From the NCBI RefSeq assembly GCF_014841115.1, contig NZ_JACYTP010000013.1, positions 62,001 to 126,000 of the forward strand: a stretch of 64,000 bases of DNA, in the 5' to 3' direction. A model generated the notes under the pieces. That model did no database searches and was not told where the DNA came from. It saw nothing but the letters and a program-made list of their open reading frames with translations. The DNA comes from Photobacterium arenosum (GTDB taxonomy: Bacteria; Pseudomonadota; Gammaproteobacteria; Enterobacterales; Vibrionaceae). Positions 55,101-63,785 of this stretch are shown here, piece after piece (positions within the stretch are counted from its first letter, which is position 1; each line of letters starts with the position of its first letter). The position numbers and the translations under genes are program-made.

Positions 55101-56071
55101 ATATTGCGCTTATTCAGGGCATCTGCCGTATCGCGGATCTCCCGTTCGCCATTCATGAAGATCAGGATATCGCCCATGCCTTCATCGCACAGCTCATCGA
55201 CCGCATCGAAAATGGCCTGTAGCTGATCACGATCGTTATCGTCACTGTCATCCATGATCGGCCGGTAACGTACTTCAACCGGATAGGTACGGCCAGACAC
55301 TTCGATAATCGGCGCATGGTTAAAATGTTTTGAAAAGCGTTCCGGATCGATAGTCGCTGAGGTGATGATCACCTTGAGATCCGGACGTTTCGGCAACAGG
55401 TTTTTCAGATAGCCCAGAATAAAGTCGATATTCAGGCTTCGCTCATGGGCTTCATCGATAATGATGGTGTCATACTGGCTCAGGTATTTATCGTTCTGAA
55501 TTTCAGCCAGCAAAATACCGTCGGTCATCAGCTTCACTTGCGTTTTATCTGATACCTGATCGTTAAAACGGACTTTGTAACCTACGGTTGAGCCCATCTC
55601 GCAGCCCAGCTCTTCAGCGATACGGTTCGCCACTGACCGCGCCGCCAGCCTACGGGGCTGAGTGTGGCCTATGGTTCCCGTGGTGCCCAGCCCAAGTTCG
55701 AGACAGATTTTAGGCAGCTGAGTGGTTTTACCTGAGCCGGTTTCACCCGCAACAATCACGACCTGGTGCTCGCTGATCGCCTTCGCAATGTCCTCTTTCT
55801 TCTGACTGACAGGCAACTGTTCAGGATAGGTAATCTGAGGACAGCTGCGGCGCCGGATGTCTACCGCTTGCATTGAGCGTGCGATATCCATAGCGATTTC
55901 ATCGAATACCGTATGGCGAGCCTGTTCATTCTTTATCTTAGCGGCACCCTGCACTCTTTTGTGCAGACGGAAACGATCGCGGATCAGGCAATCTTTCAGT
56001 GCGGCTTTTAATGTTTTTTCATTATTGCGAACCTCGGTCCGCTCAGATTGAGACTTTGTAGACTGAGTCAA
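52148..56071 (-). CDS. hrpA: ATP-dependent RNA helicase HrpA
   Basis: DEAH-box helicase of 1,307 residues (E. coli HrpA 1,300) similar along its whole length. Walker A GETGSGKT lies near residues 108-115, DEAH near 206-209, SATI motif III, then RKGRCGRV (motif VI) and the large conserved C-terminal region ending IRWMIEELRVSYFAQQLGTPYP. In E. coli it resolves ribosome collisions and helps process mRNA. The start appears to be TTG at 56071, preceded by AGGAAATCAC; no ATG fits better. It is a single-gene unit. Confidence 0.96.
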   Translation of the reverse strand: MTQSTKSQSERTEVRNNEKTLKAALKDCLIRDRFRLHKRVQGAAKIKNEQARHTVFDEIAMDIARSMQAVDIRRRSCPQITYPEQLPVSQKKEDIAKAISEHQVVIVAGETGSGKTTQLPKICLELGLGTTGTIGHTQPRRLAARSVANRIAEELGCEMGSTVGYKVRFNDQVSDKTQVKLMTDGILLAEIQNDKYLSQYDTIIIDEAHERSLNIDFILGYLKNLLPKRPDLKVIITSATIDPERFSKHFNHAPIIEVSGRTYPVEVRYRPIMDDSDDNDRDQLQAIFDAVDELCDEGMGDILIFMNGEREIRDTADALNKRNIKHTEVVPLYARLSASEQNRVFQSHSGRRIVLSTNVAETSLTVPGIKYVIDPGTARISRYSYRTKVQRLPIEPVSQASANQRKGRCGRVAAGICVRLYSEDDFLSRPEFTDPEILRTNLASVILQMTAIGLGDIQAFPFVEPPDSRNIQDGVRLLEELGAMNANATDPRKRLTEVGRQLAKLPIDPRLARMVLEAPKHGALQEVMIIASALSIQDPRERPTEKQQASDEKHRRFYDKESDFQTFVNLWEYVKEQQKTLSANQFRKQCKADYLNYLRVREWQDIYFQVHQVVRELKLRHNEEPADYQAVHTSLLAGLLSHIGQKDQEKNDYQGARNARFNIFPGSGIFKKQPKWVMVAELVETSKLWGRIAAKIQPEWIEPLAPHLIKRSYSEPHWEKKQASVQAFEKVTLYGIPIVPKRKVNYGKIDPVLSREIFIRSALVEGDWETKHKFFHQNRQLLREVEELEHKSRRRDILIDDDALYEFYDQRVEHTVVSGRHFDAWWKEASRKDKDLLNFEREMLLRGDASHVTELDYPNFWHQGGLKLKLSYQFEPGEDTDGVTVHLPLPVLNQVEPDGFDWQIPGLRHELVVALIKSLPKSLRRNFVPAPNYADAFLARVQALSMPLLDALEKELKRMTGVTVLRDDWNLDQIPEHLKITFRAVDHRNRKLRENKDLYALKDSLKEKVQETLSKVADDDIEQDGLKTWSFGALPERYQQKRGGFEVKAYPAIIDNKDSVGIKLFETEEEQRTAMQQGQRRLILLNVPSPIKYLHANLPNKSKLGLYFNPYGRVMDLIDDCIACGVDKLIEEKGGLVWDADTFEALKEHVRAELGDTVVDIAKQVEAILTTAFNINKKLKGKVDLSMAFALSDIKAQIEGLIFKGFATECGWQRLPDILRYMKAIERRMEKLPIDPNKDRVHILKVESVTNDYKELLNKIPKGQPIPEQVKEIRWMIEELRVSYFAQQLGTPYPVSDKRVRNAIASC

Positions 56072-56269
56072 GTGATTTCCTGCTTGTATCAGTTGGTCGT
56101 TCAGGCTGAATGCAAGTCATCAAAAGGCCTGAACAAACGCATCATAAAACTGCCGCGATTCTAACACATAGTTTATCTTTCATCAGGCAGGCTAAAACTA
56201 TCCCTTGCATTTTTTCTGCGAGCACTGCAAAGATAAAAGTATGACTGAGGCTGTTGAAAGGAAATGATT

Positions 56270-56731
56270 ATGTTCCAGCAATTACGCGTACTCTTTCGTC
56301 AGGTAATGAATGAAGGTAGTGATGATGGCGCGGCGGTTGATACCCCATCCCTTCACCTGGCGATGGCTTCACTGCTCTGTGAAGTCGCAGATGCCGATCA
56401 CAGCAGAGACCCCAGCGAGGAAAGTGCAAAGGTCCACCTGTTAGTCAAATTGCTTGAAGTGGATGACACACAAGCCAGAGCTCTGCTGCACGAAGCTCAA
56501 ACCCGCAGTGAGCAGTCTGTGTCGGTTTTTGAATTCACCAATAAGCTGCGCTCACTGTCTGCGGAAGAGCGTTACCGCTTAATCGAAGCCATGTGGCAGG
56601 TCGCTTTTGCTGACGGCATTTTAGACCCGGTGGAAGAAGCCGTTATCCGCCAGGTTGCAGAGCTGATCTATGTTGACCATGCCACTTTCATTAAGGCTAA
56701 ACTGTCCGCTCAGGCAGGCGCTTCCGAGTGA
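56270..56731 (+). CDS. TerB-like (COG4103) protein
   Basis: A 153-residue acidic helical protein with the TerB pattern: MASLLCEVADADHSRDPSEE, then LIEAMWQVAFADGILDPVEEAVIRQVAELIYV, where Asp and Glu residues form the family's metal-binding sites. The function of the family is unclear (tellurite-resistance relatives, stress). ATG 56270 has AAGGAA eight bases upstream; an ATG at 56264 is too close to it. It diverges from hrpA. Confidence 0.85.
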   Translation: MFQQLRVLFRQVMNEGSDDGAAVDTPSLHLAMASLLCEVADADHSRDPSEESAKVHLLVKLLEVDDTQARALLHEAQTRSEQSVSVFEFTNKLRSLSAEERYRLIEAMWQVAFADGILDPVEEAVIRQVAELIYVDHATFIKAKLSAQAGASE

Positions 56732-56774
56732 TTCCTTTATGGAATGCCTAATACAGAAGACGGATAATGTAAAT

Positions 56775-56810
56775 CGGGTGATTTTGGGGTAAATTTCTGA
56801 TAATCACCCG
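56775..56810. repeat. Inverted repeat downstream of the TerB-like gene
   Basis: CGGGTGATT (56775-56783) and AATCACCCG (56802-56810), perfect nine-base arms with an 18-base spacer containing GGGG. It could be a weak terminator or a protein-binding site in the maeA upstream region; no T run follows. Confidence 0.5.
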
Positions 56811-57029
56811 CCATTCCAGTTAAATGCGCCAATAAAACACAACAACTCAGCTAATATAAGCCACAAACAGCCATTATCACCTGATAATACCTTACTTTAT
56901 CTCGCATTTTCCTTCATCAATAAGACATTCAACAAAAGTTGAAAATGTTGATCATTTTAACAAAATTTTTGAACTTTCTCTTTGAATATAACGAGTGATA
57001 GGTCTACGATGTGCCATCAATAAGAAGAA

Positions 57030-57068
57030 ATGCCAAAATTTCAGCCAAAAACAGAGTCTATTGCATGA
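57030..57068 (+). CDS. Possible 12-residue leader overlapping the maeA start
   Basis: ATG 57030 behind AAGAAG encodes [12 protein letters not shown], whose TGA stop (57066-57068) overlaps the maeA ATG (57065). Such an ATGA overlap could couple maeA translation to the leader, and maeA has no good ribosome site of its own. The 330 bases before it (56732-57029) hold no other gene. Confidence 0.35.
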   Translation: MPKFQPKTESIA

Positions 57069-58753
57069 AAGACGATAAAAGACCCCTATATATCCCCTAC
57101 GCCGGACCGGCCCTGCTAGAAACTCCTCTACTTAACAAAGGAAGTGCATTTTCTGTCGAAGAGCGAATGTTCTTCAACCTCGAAGGTTTGTTACCAGAAG
57201 CGATTGAAACCATTGAAGAACAGGCAGAACGTGCTTATCAGCAGTACCTGAAATTTGACAATGATATGGATAAGCATATCTATCTTCGCAACATTCAGGA
57301 TACCAACGAGACACTGTTTTACCGACTGGTTGAAAGCCATATCACTGAGATGATGCCAATCATCTACACCCCGACTGTCGGTGCGGCATGTGAGAACTTC
57401 TCTAATATTTACCGCCGTGGTCGTGGGCTGTTCATTTCTTATCCGAACCGTGACCGCATTGAAGATATGCTCAACAATGCTTCCCGCCATAATGTCAAAG
57501 TCATAGTCGTGACTGACGGCGAGCGTATTCTTGGTCTGGGTGATCAGGGCATCGGCGGCATGGGTATCCCAATTGGTAAGCTGTCGCTCTATACCGCCTG
57601 TGGTGGTATCAGTCCGGCTTATACCTTGCCGGTTGTGCTGGACGTGGGTACCAATAACCCGCAGCGTCTGTCTGACCCTATGTACATGGGCTGGCGCCAT
57701 ACCCGTATTACCGGTAAAGAATACGAAGACTTCGTAGATAACTTCATTCAGGCAGTTAAGCAACGCTGGCCAGATGCATTAATCCAGTTTGAGGACTTTG
57801 CACAGAAAAACGCCATGCCTTTGCTGGATCGCTACAAAGATAAAGTCTGCTGTTTCAACGATGATATCCAGGGTACTGCTGCTGTAACTGTAGGTTCCCT
57901 TCTGGCAGCCTGTAAAGCGGCCGGCAGTAAACTGTCTGAACAACGTGTCGCTTTCCTGGGTGCAGGCTCTGCCGGGTGCGGTATTGCTGAAGCGATTATT
58001 GCGCAAATGGTCTCTGAAGGTATTTCCGATGCACAGGCACGCAGCCAGGTTTACATGGTAGACCGTTGGGGTCTGCTGCTTGACGATATGCCTAATCTGG
58101 TTAACTTCCAGAAAAAACTGGTGCAAACACGTAAGAGCATCAGTGAGTGGGAAACTGATGACAGCAATATTTCCCTGCTGGACGTAATGCGTAACGGTAA
58201 ACCGAACATACTGATCGGGGTATCCGGTGTACCGGGCCTGTTCAGTGAAGAAGTAATCCGTGAAATGCACAAGCATTGTGAACGTCCGATCATCTTCCCG
58301 CTATCCAACCCGACCAGCCGTGTAGAAGCCATGCCTGCTGATATCATCCGTTGGACGGACGGTCAGGCTTTGGTTGCCACCGGCTCGCCGTTTGAACCTG
58401 TTGTTTATAACGGTAAAACCTACCCGATTGCCCAGTGTAACAACAGTTATATCTTCCCTGGCATTGGTTTGGGCGTGCTGGCTGTTGGTGCCCGCCGCGT
58501 AACCGATGAAATGCTGATGGAAAGCAGCCGGGCACTGGCGGAATGTTCCCCCTTAGCCATTAACGGCCGTGGCGCTTTGCTGCCACCGCTGGAAGATATC
58601 CAGAATGTGTCTCGCTACATCGCTATGGCAGTGGCGAAGAAAGCAGTTGAGCAACGCAAAGCACCGAAAAACACCGAAGAGCGCATTAAAGAGAAAATTG
58701 ATGCGAACTTCTGGGAACCGGGCTACCGCCGATACAAGCGGACATCGTTCTAA
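57065..58753 (+). CDS. maeA: NAD-dependent malic enzyme (malate to pyruvate)
   Basis: Oxidative decarboxylation of malate to pyruvate and CO2 with NAD+, linking the TCA cycle to pyruvate. The 562 residues start [17 protein letters not shown], matching E. coli MaeA (565). Visible blocks: [34 protein letters not shown], the metal ligands in FEDFAQKNA and [11 protein letters not shown], the dinucleotide motif [12 protein letters not shown] near residue 299 and [10 protein letters not shown]. An upstream GTG (57011) would add an unconserved stretch and is rejected. Confidence 0.95.
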   Translation: MKDDKRPLYIPYAGPALLETPLLNKGSAFSVEERMFFNLEGLLPEAIETIEEQAERAYQQYLKFDNDMDKHIYLRNIQDTNETLFYRLVESHITEMMPIIYTPTVGAACENFSNIYRRGRGLFISYPNRDRIEDMLNNASRHNVKVIVVTDGERILGLGDQGIGGMGIPIGKLSLYTACGGISPAYTLPVVLDVGTNNPQRLSDPMYMGWRHTRITGKEYEDFVDNFIQAVKQRWPDALIQFEDFAQKNAMPLLDRYKDKVCCFNDDIQGTAAVTVGSLLAACKAAGSKLSEQRVAFLGAGSAGCGIAEAIIAQMVSEGISDAQARSQVYMVDRWGLLLDDMPNLVNFQKKLVQTRKSISEWETDDSNISLLDVMRNGKPNILIGVSGVPGLFSEEVIREMHKHCERPIIFPLSNPTSRVEAMPADIIRWTDGQALVATGSPFEPVVYNGKTYPIAQCNNSYIFPGIGLGVLAVGARRVTDEMLMESSRALAECSPLAINGRGALLPPLEDIQNVSRYIAMAVAKKAVEQRKAPKNTEERIKEKIDANFWEPGYRRYKRTSF

Positions 58754-58775
58754 TTATTCGCTTTTTTGATGAACA

Positions 58776-58798
58776 AACCCGCTACTGGCGGGTTTTTT
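58776..58798 (+). terminator. Terminator after maeA
   Basis: AACCCGC (58776-58782) pairs with GCGGGTT (58788-58794) and is followed by TTTT. Confidence 0.88.
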
Positions 58799-58923
58799 AT
58801 TTTTCAGCCTGCCATGCTGATGATTTTCACGACAAGTATGACCTGATTTTTACACAACATTATCAACGGATTAAGGTACACTTAAGGCGTTAAGCAACCG
58901 TTATTTTTGCGTTTTGGGCCTCT

Positions 58924-59643
58924 ATGAAGCTACCTACATTTCTGCGGTATACCGTCATGCTGATGATTGTACTGTTCGGATTCTTTCTGATACTCGACAG
59001 ATGGGTAGCAGCGACGACGGCTGATCGTATCTATACCCAGATAGATCTCATCCCTGCCCGCACCGTTGGTCTTGTGCTGGGAACGAGTAAATACATAGCC
59101 CATAATCTCAATCCTTATTACAACTACCGGATGGATGCCGCGGTTAAGTTGTACCGGGAGAAAAAGGTCCAGATCTTTCTGTTAAGTGGTGATAACGCGC
59201 ACCGTTCATACAACGAGCCATGGACTATGAAACGTGATTTGCTCAAAGCCGAGATCCCTGACGAAGTCATTGTGCTCGACTATGCGGGTTTCCGGACGCT
59301 GGATTCAGTTATCCGGGCTAAAAATGTGTTTGAAGCTAATAGTCTGGTCATTATTACCCAGCAATTCCATTGTGAACGAGCGCTGTTTATTGCCAGTCAC
59401 AAAAATCTGAATGCCATCTGTCTGGCCGTTCCGGAACCTCGCGGATTCGCCGGATTCAAAATTCGGTTAAGGGAAGTGTTTGCGAGAGTAAAAGCCATAC
59501 TGGATCTGTACATTCTGAACGAGCAGCCCCGCTTTCCCGGCCCCAAAGAGCCCATATTTACCAAACCGCCTCTGCAGCAAGTACAGCCTGAGCAGCCGAC
59601 TTACTCAGCACCATTATCTCCTCTTCTTATCAACACGATCTGA
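58924..59643 (+). CDS. sanA: SanA-like DUF218 membrane protein
   Basis: Protein of 239 residues, the same length as E. coli SanA and similar to it: an N-terminal helix (MLMIVLFGFFLILDRW), VGLVLGTSKY, LLSGDNAHRSYNEPWTMKRDL, VLDYAGFRTLDSV and IITQQFHCERALFIA. SanA is needed for envelope barrier function at high temperature (vancomycin exclusion); its biochemical activity is not settled. It is followed by a perfect hairpin. Confidence 0.92.
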   Translation: MKLPTFLRYTVMLMIVLFGFFLILDRWVAATTADRIYTQIDLIPARTVGLVLGTSKYIAHNLNPYYNYRMDAAVKLYREKKVQIFLLSGDNAHRSYNEPWTMKRDLLKAEIPDEVIVLDYAGFRTLDSVIRAKNVFEANSLVIITQQFHCERALFIASHKNLNAICLAVPEPRGFAGFKIRLREVFARVKAILDLYILNEQPRFPGPKEPIFTKPPLQQVQPEQPTYSAPLSPLLINTI

Positions 59644-59646
59644 GTT

Positions 59647-59677
59647 CAGACACACTGCCTGAGCAGTGTGTCTGTTT
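59647..59677 (+). terminator. Terminator after sanA
   Basis: CAGACACACTGC (59647-59658), CTGA loop, GCAGTGTGTCTG (59663-59674), then TTT; the T run is short but the stem is perfect. Confidence 0.75.
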
Positions 59678-59702
59678 CTGTGTATACCGCAGTTGCCTTC
59701 AG

Positions 59703-60350
59703 CTAAACACCCGCTGAAATGAGTGTTTTAAAGTCCGGTTTTGCCGCTAATCGCTCTAAACTCACTGTCTGCAGCACTTGTTTGAAGGGAGAGTTTTCAA
59801 GGAAGAAGGCAATATTATCGCCCGCTGCATCATGAAAAATCTCACTATGGCGAAATTGCACGTACTCAACAGCCACATGGAGATAAAGTGTGGCCAGATT
59901 AGGCTGAAACAACACATCTTTTCCGGCGCTTCCTGCCTCTGCTTCCAGTTTTTGCAATGCTTTAACCAGTCCGGTTTTCCCCCGCTGGCTGAGTGCATTG
60001 TCTCCCTCAACAAAGCGTCCTAGCGCCACAGTTCTGAATGCTGACTCCATCATGGTTTTTGCCAATCCCATTACAGAAATCTCAAGGGCACTCTGGCTAT
60101 CCACGGCGAGTAAGGCTTCGGGTTGATATGTTGCAATCAAATACTGGCAGATACATAAGCTTTCACTGAGCGAGACACCGTCATTCAGCGCCAGCGCAGG
60201 AATAATACAAAAAGGATTGACCTGCTCTAACTCTTCGGGAGATTGCCAGGGATCAACCCACATTAGTTGCAAAGCATCGCACCGGGACAGCAATGCCGTT
60301 GCTGTAACAACCCTCGAAAACGGTGAGGTTTCATTCAAGTAAAGTTTCAT
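59703..60350 (-). CDS. Glutathione S-transferase family protein
   Basis: A 215-residue protein. The N-terminal thioredoxin-like domain has KLYLNETSPFSRVV (Ser in the position of the catalytic residue), VNPFCIIPALAL with the cis-Pro, and SLSESLCICQYL, the Glu-Ser glutathione-binding pair. The C-terminal domain is helical. The first 33 residues of the longer frame overlap the MFS gene and are dropped: AAGGGA is well placed for ATG 60350. It is the last gene of an operon with the transporter and flavin-binding protein. Confidence 0.85.
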   Translation of the reverse strand: MKLYLNETSPFSRVVTATALLSRCDALQLMWVDPWQSPEELEQVNPFCIIPALALNDGVSLSESLCICQYLIATYQPEALLAVDSQSALEISVMGLAKTMMESAFRTVALGRFVEGDNALSQRGKTGLVKALQKLEAEAGSAGKDVLFQPNLATLYLHVAVEYVQFRHSEIFHDAAGDNIAFFLENSPFKQVLQTVSLERLAAKPDFKTLISAGV

Positions 60351-60364
60351 AGTCATTCCCTTGT

Positions 60365-61567
60365 TCAGGATACAGATTGCGAGACAGGTTCGCTTCCCTG
60401 TTGAGGAGGCGTGAAAAAGATACATGCAATTGATACAACTAGCGCGCAAGCACTAACGGCAAACAGAATATAGTACGAGGAAAGATGAGCGGCATAATAT
60501 GCCATGATAAAACCCACCACCCCTTGAGAAATAGCAAAGGACAAGGTCATTGCGCTCCAGGCTTTGGTATGCAGTTCATAGCCGACAGATTCCAGTGTAT
60601 AGGTCGAAACCAAAGTGACAGTGCCCGGTGTGAAAATACCCACCAGCAGAGAGGAGAAAAACAGCGCTAATGGGTGAGTACTGATTAAGGGAAGCGAAAC
60701 ACCCAGTGCCTTCAAAGAAAAAGCAATTAACAACGAGCGCCTTACTCCTGCATGATCACCAAGAAAACCCGTTAAAACAGGGCCGATTGCGGCTCCAATC
60801 CCGAACGTTGCCCAATAGAGCCCGCCACTGACAAACGACATGCCAAGCTCACGCACTATATAATCCACCCAAAAGAGAGTATGAGGCAAGTAGCCGATGG
60901 CATTAAAGGTATAGGCCAGCAAGATGAGTAGTACTGTCATCCCCTGCGGTCTGGACATGTTCCGGAAGGTTGCCGGAGCGGAACGACTTCCGGATAACGG
61001 CTCTGTTGCTCCCCAGGCATTCCACGTCAGCACAGTAGTCACAAAAGCCACAACCCCCATTCCTATCCATGCAGAAACAACACTATGATAGATAAGAAGC
61101 GGAATCAGTGTCCCGGATAACATGGCACCCAGGCCAATACCGGAAAACACCACGCCGCTGACACGAGTTTTGACCTTAGCGCTGTGCATTCTCACAATGA
61201 CCGGCGGTGCGAGCACCATCAGCATGGCACCTGCGACGCCTGCCAGAGTGCGCAACACGTAAAACCACGCGAGAGGTGCGTCCTGAAACGCACAACCCAG
61301 ATAGCTGATACTGCTTACCAGCATGGAGACTCGGATAACCTGGCCGACAGTAAAATACCTGATCAGAAAATTGGCTGCCGGCGCGCCAAAGATGTAGCCG
61401 ATTAACGTTGCCGCTCCCAGATAAGTGGCGTCTTCCACCCTAAACCAACCGGCTTGTATCAGGGCTGGCATCAGAGCGATATAAGCAAAACGCCCAATGC
61501 CATTACCAATCAGTGTTGCCCCAAGGCCTGCGAAACTGTATCGGTTAAATATCGGATTACTCTGCAT
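60365..61567 (-). CDS. YbfB/YjiJ-type MFS transporter
   Basis: A 400-residue transporter with about 12 helices, an opening GLGATLIGNGIGRFAYIALMPALI typical of the YbfB/YjiJ branch, VLRTLAGVAGAMLMVLAPPV in the first half and a soluble tail. The substrate is unknown. Its start overlaps the stop of the flavin-binding gene by 11 bases, and the GST gene follows its stop after 14 bases. Confidence 0.88.
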   Translation of the reverse strand: MQSNPIFNRYSFAGLGATLIGNGIGRFAYIALMPALIQAGWFRVEDATYLGAATLIGYIFGAPAANFLIRYFTVGQVIRVSMLVSSISYLGCAFQDAPLAWFYVLRTLAGVAGAMLMVLAPPVIVRMHSAKVKTRVSGVVFSGIGLGAMLSGTLIPLLIYHSVVSAWIGMGVVAFVTTVLTWNAWGATEPLSGSRSAPATFRNMSRPQGMTVLLILLAYTFNAIGYLPHTLFWVDYIVRELGMSFVSGGLYWATFGIGAAIGPVLTGFLGDHAGVRRSLLIAFSLKALGVSLPLISTHPLALFFSSLLVGIFTPGTVTLVSTYTLESVGYELHTKAWSAMTLSFAISQGVVGFIMAYYAAHLSSYYILFAVSACALVVSIACIFFTPPQQGSEPVSQSVS

Positions 61568-63380
61568 AGGAAAGTGCTCTTCGATTTTCAGCCATCAACG
61601 CAAAGAGCTGGTTTACAGCCTTTCCGGCATCCACAATAGCCGTAGAGTTCACGCCCGGTCTTGGAACAATAAACGTATAAAATTTATTGCCTTCCGTTGG
61701 AATACCAAGTGCCCACATATTGTCGTGAACACTGCCATCCTGGCTAATCACTTGCATTGTCTTATTCACATCAATCCCGCCTGGATGATACTTACCGTTG
61801 TAATACAAACGCGTAAAACCTTTAGAGAGCAATTGTTTCCACAGTGCCGTTCCATCGTCTTTAGGGCTGTGCATCGAAATTTTTGCATGGACTAAAATAT
61901 CAGCCCGTCGTTCATATTCAGGCCATACAGAAGACTGAAGCACTATCTGTTTACCCTCAGTATCCACTACAACATTGGGCGCAGGTCCCAAATCGAGATG
62001 TAAAATCCCACACTCTACCAGTGCCAACATCTCTTCCAGGCGCTCTTTGGGCGGGCCTACAGCTATCCGGTTCATAATTGGAATAAACACTGCATCTATC
62101 CAACGGTGAGAGTCTTCCGTCAATCCTTTGAAATCAATAGTGTCACGGATTAAATCCCTAAGATCACGTAAAACATCGCTGGCAGATTTTATTGGACTGT
62201 TCACATTTCCCCGCTGTGCTTCTAACAAATCATTTTCAATAAAAGTCAGCAGCCATTTCCCATACGCTTCTTTAGAAGAAAGTACTTTCATTGGTATTGG
62301 GGAAATTAGTCTTTGCCACGAAAATCTATCTTCCGGTTTAATTGTTCTGTTTATCAGCTCAACCCGTTTCGGCGGCAATGAAAAGAAATAACTGTTGCAG
62401 AATTTTTGTGATTCAATCGCTCCATATTTATCACGTACGTAAGCTTCATAATACGCATATTCCATGTCGTTAATTAAGAGTGGGAGTACGTCTTGGATGA
62501 AGTCTATAGAGCCTTTAACACGAAGCTTTCTCACCACATCAGCAGTCAGAAACTTTGCCTTGTATTGAGCAGAAGCGCCCTTTTGGTTAGTCGCTCGACC
62601 TGACAAAGGTAAGCCTGTTCGTGAATAAGCAATGATCTGTGGTTCATGCCCGGATGGGGCATACGCTAATCGGCCGTTATCAGAGCGGATAAACTCGCCT
62701 CCTCGACCTACCGTAAGCTCTGCCACAACGTCGCACATTGTCAACCCCATGCCTTTCACAGCAACGGTGTCGCCACATCGAATTTCTGATAGCTTTTCTT
62801 GAATCGGGTACGGGTCACAAATTTCTAAACCACTTTGTTCTTCTGCCAACTCGGGCTTAGTGTGCCCAGTTGTAATAAACACATAATCCAGTTTATGCCT
62901 AGTCTCATCTTCTGTTTTTACTGACCAGCCACCGTCAGATTCTTCAATATCCACAACCTCAAGAGGAATATAAGATATATTCAATCGAACTGAAGCAAAT
63001 TCAAGAATGTAGTTAAAGACCCAGTTAAGGTATTGCCCGAACAGTTTTCGAGAGTAGTAGCCGTCAGGATGTACCTCATCAGGGATATCTTTAGAAGGTC
63101 GCTGCTCGCATAACCACTGATAAAACGTTGGTCCTGAGAGAATATTGCCAGCCTCAACAACAGAGTCATCTGCAAACATTGTGATTTGTTCTGCAACAGT
63201 ATTAACTAACAAGTGATTAGGCTGATCTGTGGTATGGCATCCGGATCCAGGTAAATACGGGTCAAATATCAACAAATTAATTTCTGCGTCGATATTATTC
63301 ATTGCTGAAGCAACAATCCTCTCAACAACACCCAGCCCTCTAGGGCCCACACCAATAACACCAACATTATTTACAGACAA
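61557..63380 (-). CDS. FAD/NAD(P)-binding protein (PF13454-type)
   Basis: A 607-residue cytoplasmic protein. The N terminus carries the dinucleotide motif VGVIGVGPRGLGVVERI, then QPNHLLVNT and ITTGHTKP, a second nucleotide-site-like VKGMGLTMCDVVAEL, and RIAVGPPKERLEEMLALVE. Family members with these blocks are found in amino-acid- or natural-product-modifying loci, but no activity can be assigned. The start is TTG at 63380 with GAGGG seven bases upstream; no ATG fits the conserved beginning. It is the first gene of the three-gene operon. Confidence 0.82.
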   Translation of the reverse strand: MSVNNVGVIGVGPRGLGVVERIVASAMNNIDAEINLLIFDPYLPGSGCHTTDQPNHLLVNTVAEQITMFADDSVVEAGNILSGPTFYQWLCEQRPSKDIPDEVHPDGYYSRKLFGQYLNWVFNYILEFASVRLNISYIPLEVVDIEESDGGWSVKTEDETRHKLDYVFITTGHTKPELAEEQSGLEICDPYPIQEKLSEIRCGDTVAVKGMGLTMCDVVAELTVGRGGEFIRSDNGRLAYAPSGHEPQIIAYSRTGLPLSGRATNQKGASAQYKAKFLTADVVRKLRVKGSIDFIQDVLPLLINDMEYAYYEAYVRDKYGAIESQKFCNSYFFSLPPKRVELINRTIKPEDRFSWQRLISPIPMKVLSSKEAYGKWLLTFIENDLLEAQRGNVNSPIKSASDVLRDLRDLIRDTIDFKGLTEDSHRWIDAVFIPIMNRIAVGPPKERLEEMLALVECGILHLDLGPAPNVVVDTEGKQIVLQSSVWPEYERRADILVHAKISMHSPKDDGTALWKQLLSKGFTRLYYNGKYHPGGIDVNKTMQVISQDGSVHDNMWALGIPTEGNKFYTFIVPRPGVNSTAIVDAGKAVNQLFALMAENRRALSYAE

Positions 63381-63530
63381 CTCAGCACCCTCAACAAACC
63401 ATTAAGCAACAATTTTTATATACACATTGTGCATACGTTGTTAACAAAGTGTCAAGTAATTACTCTAATTGGATGATATTGTAAAATTAAGTATCGAGAA
63501 GACAACTAAGGCCAAGATTGCTGCAGCGAA

Positions 63531-63561
63531 CCATCACCACCGTCATAGGCGGTGGTGATGG
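63531..63561. repeat. Perfect hairpin downstream of the small basic protein gene
   Basis: CCATCACCACCG (63531-63542) pairs with CGGTGGTGATGG (63550-63561), seven-base loop. No T run follows on either strand, so it may be a protein-binding site or an RNA-stabilising hairpin. Confidence 0.55.
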
Positions 63562-63571
63562 GGATAACAGT

Positions 63572-63606
63572 AAAAAAACAACCCAGCCAAACTGACTGGG
63601 TTGTTG
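63572..63606 (-). terminator. Terminator for the 41-residue protein gene
   Basis: ACAACCCAG and CTGGGTTGT (63578-63586 and 63596-63604) with a nine-base loop; on the minus strand the stem is followed by TTTTTTT. Confidence 0.85.
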
Positions 63607-63659
63607 TGCATTTCGCTACGATGAAACAATACTGTTATCTCAATGATAAAACCGACTTT

Positions 63660-63785
63660 TTATTCCTTGCGCTGCCCCTTGTCAGGCAGTGAATACTGTC
63701 TCAGCATTTTCATACGTACGCGGCTCAAATGCTGCTGTGCTTCTTCCTGAATACGCTTCTTAAATGCTTTTTTTGTCGATGTCAT
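63660..63785 (-). CDS. Probable 41-residue basic protein, unknown function
   Basis: Read directly from the bases: ATG at 63785, stop TAA at 63660-63662. The product starts MTSTKKAFKKRIQEEAQQ and ends LPDKGQRKE; it is rich in Lys, Arg and Gln and predicted helical, with no hydrophobic segment. The strong minus-strand terminator 54 bases after its stop is the best support. The ribosome site (AGGTTAAC) is weak and distant. I recognise no family. Confidence 0.5.
   Translation of the reverse strand: MTSTKKAFKKRIQEEAQQHLSRVRMKMLRQYSLPDKGQRKE

Noticed and set aside
57191..57763. 190-residue minus-strand frame under maeA
   Set aside because: Shadow of a gene with clear malic-enzyme motifs.
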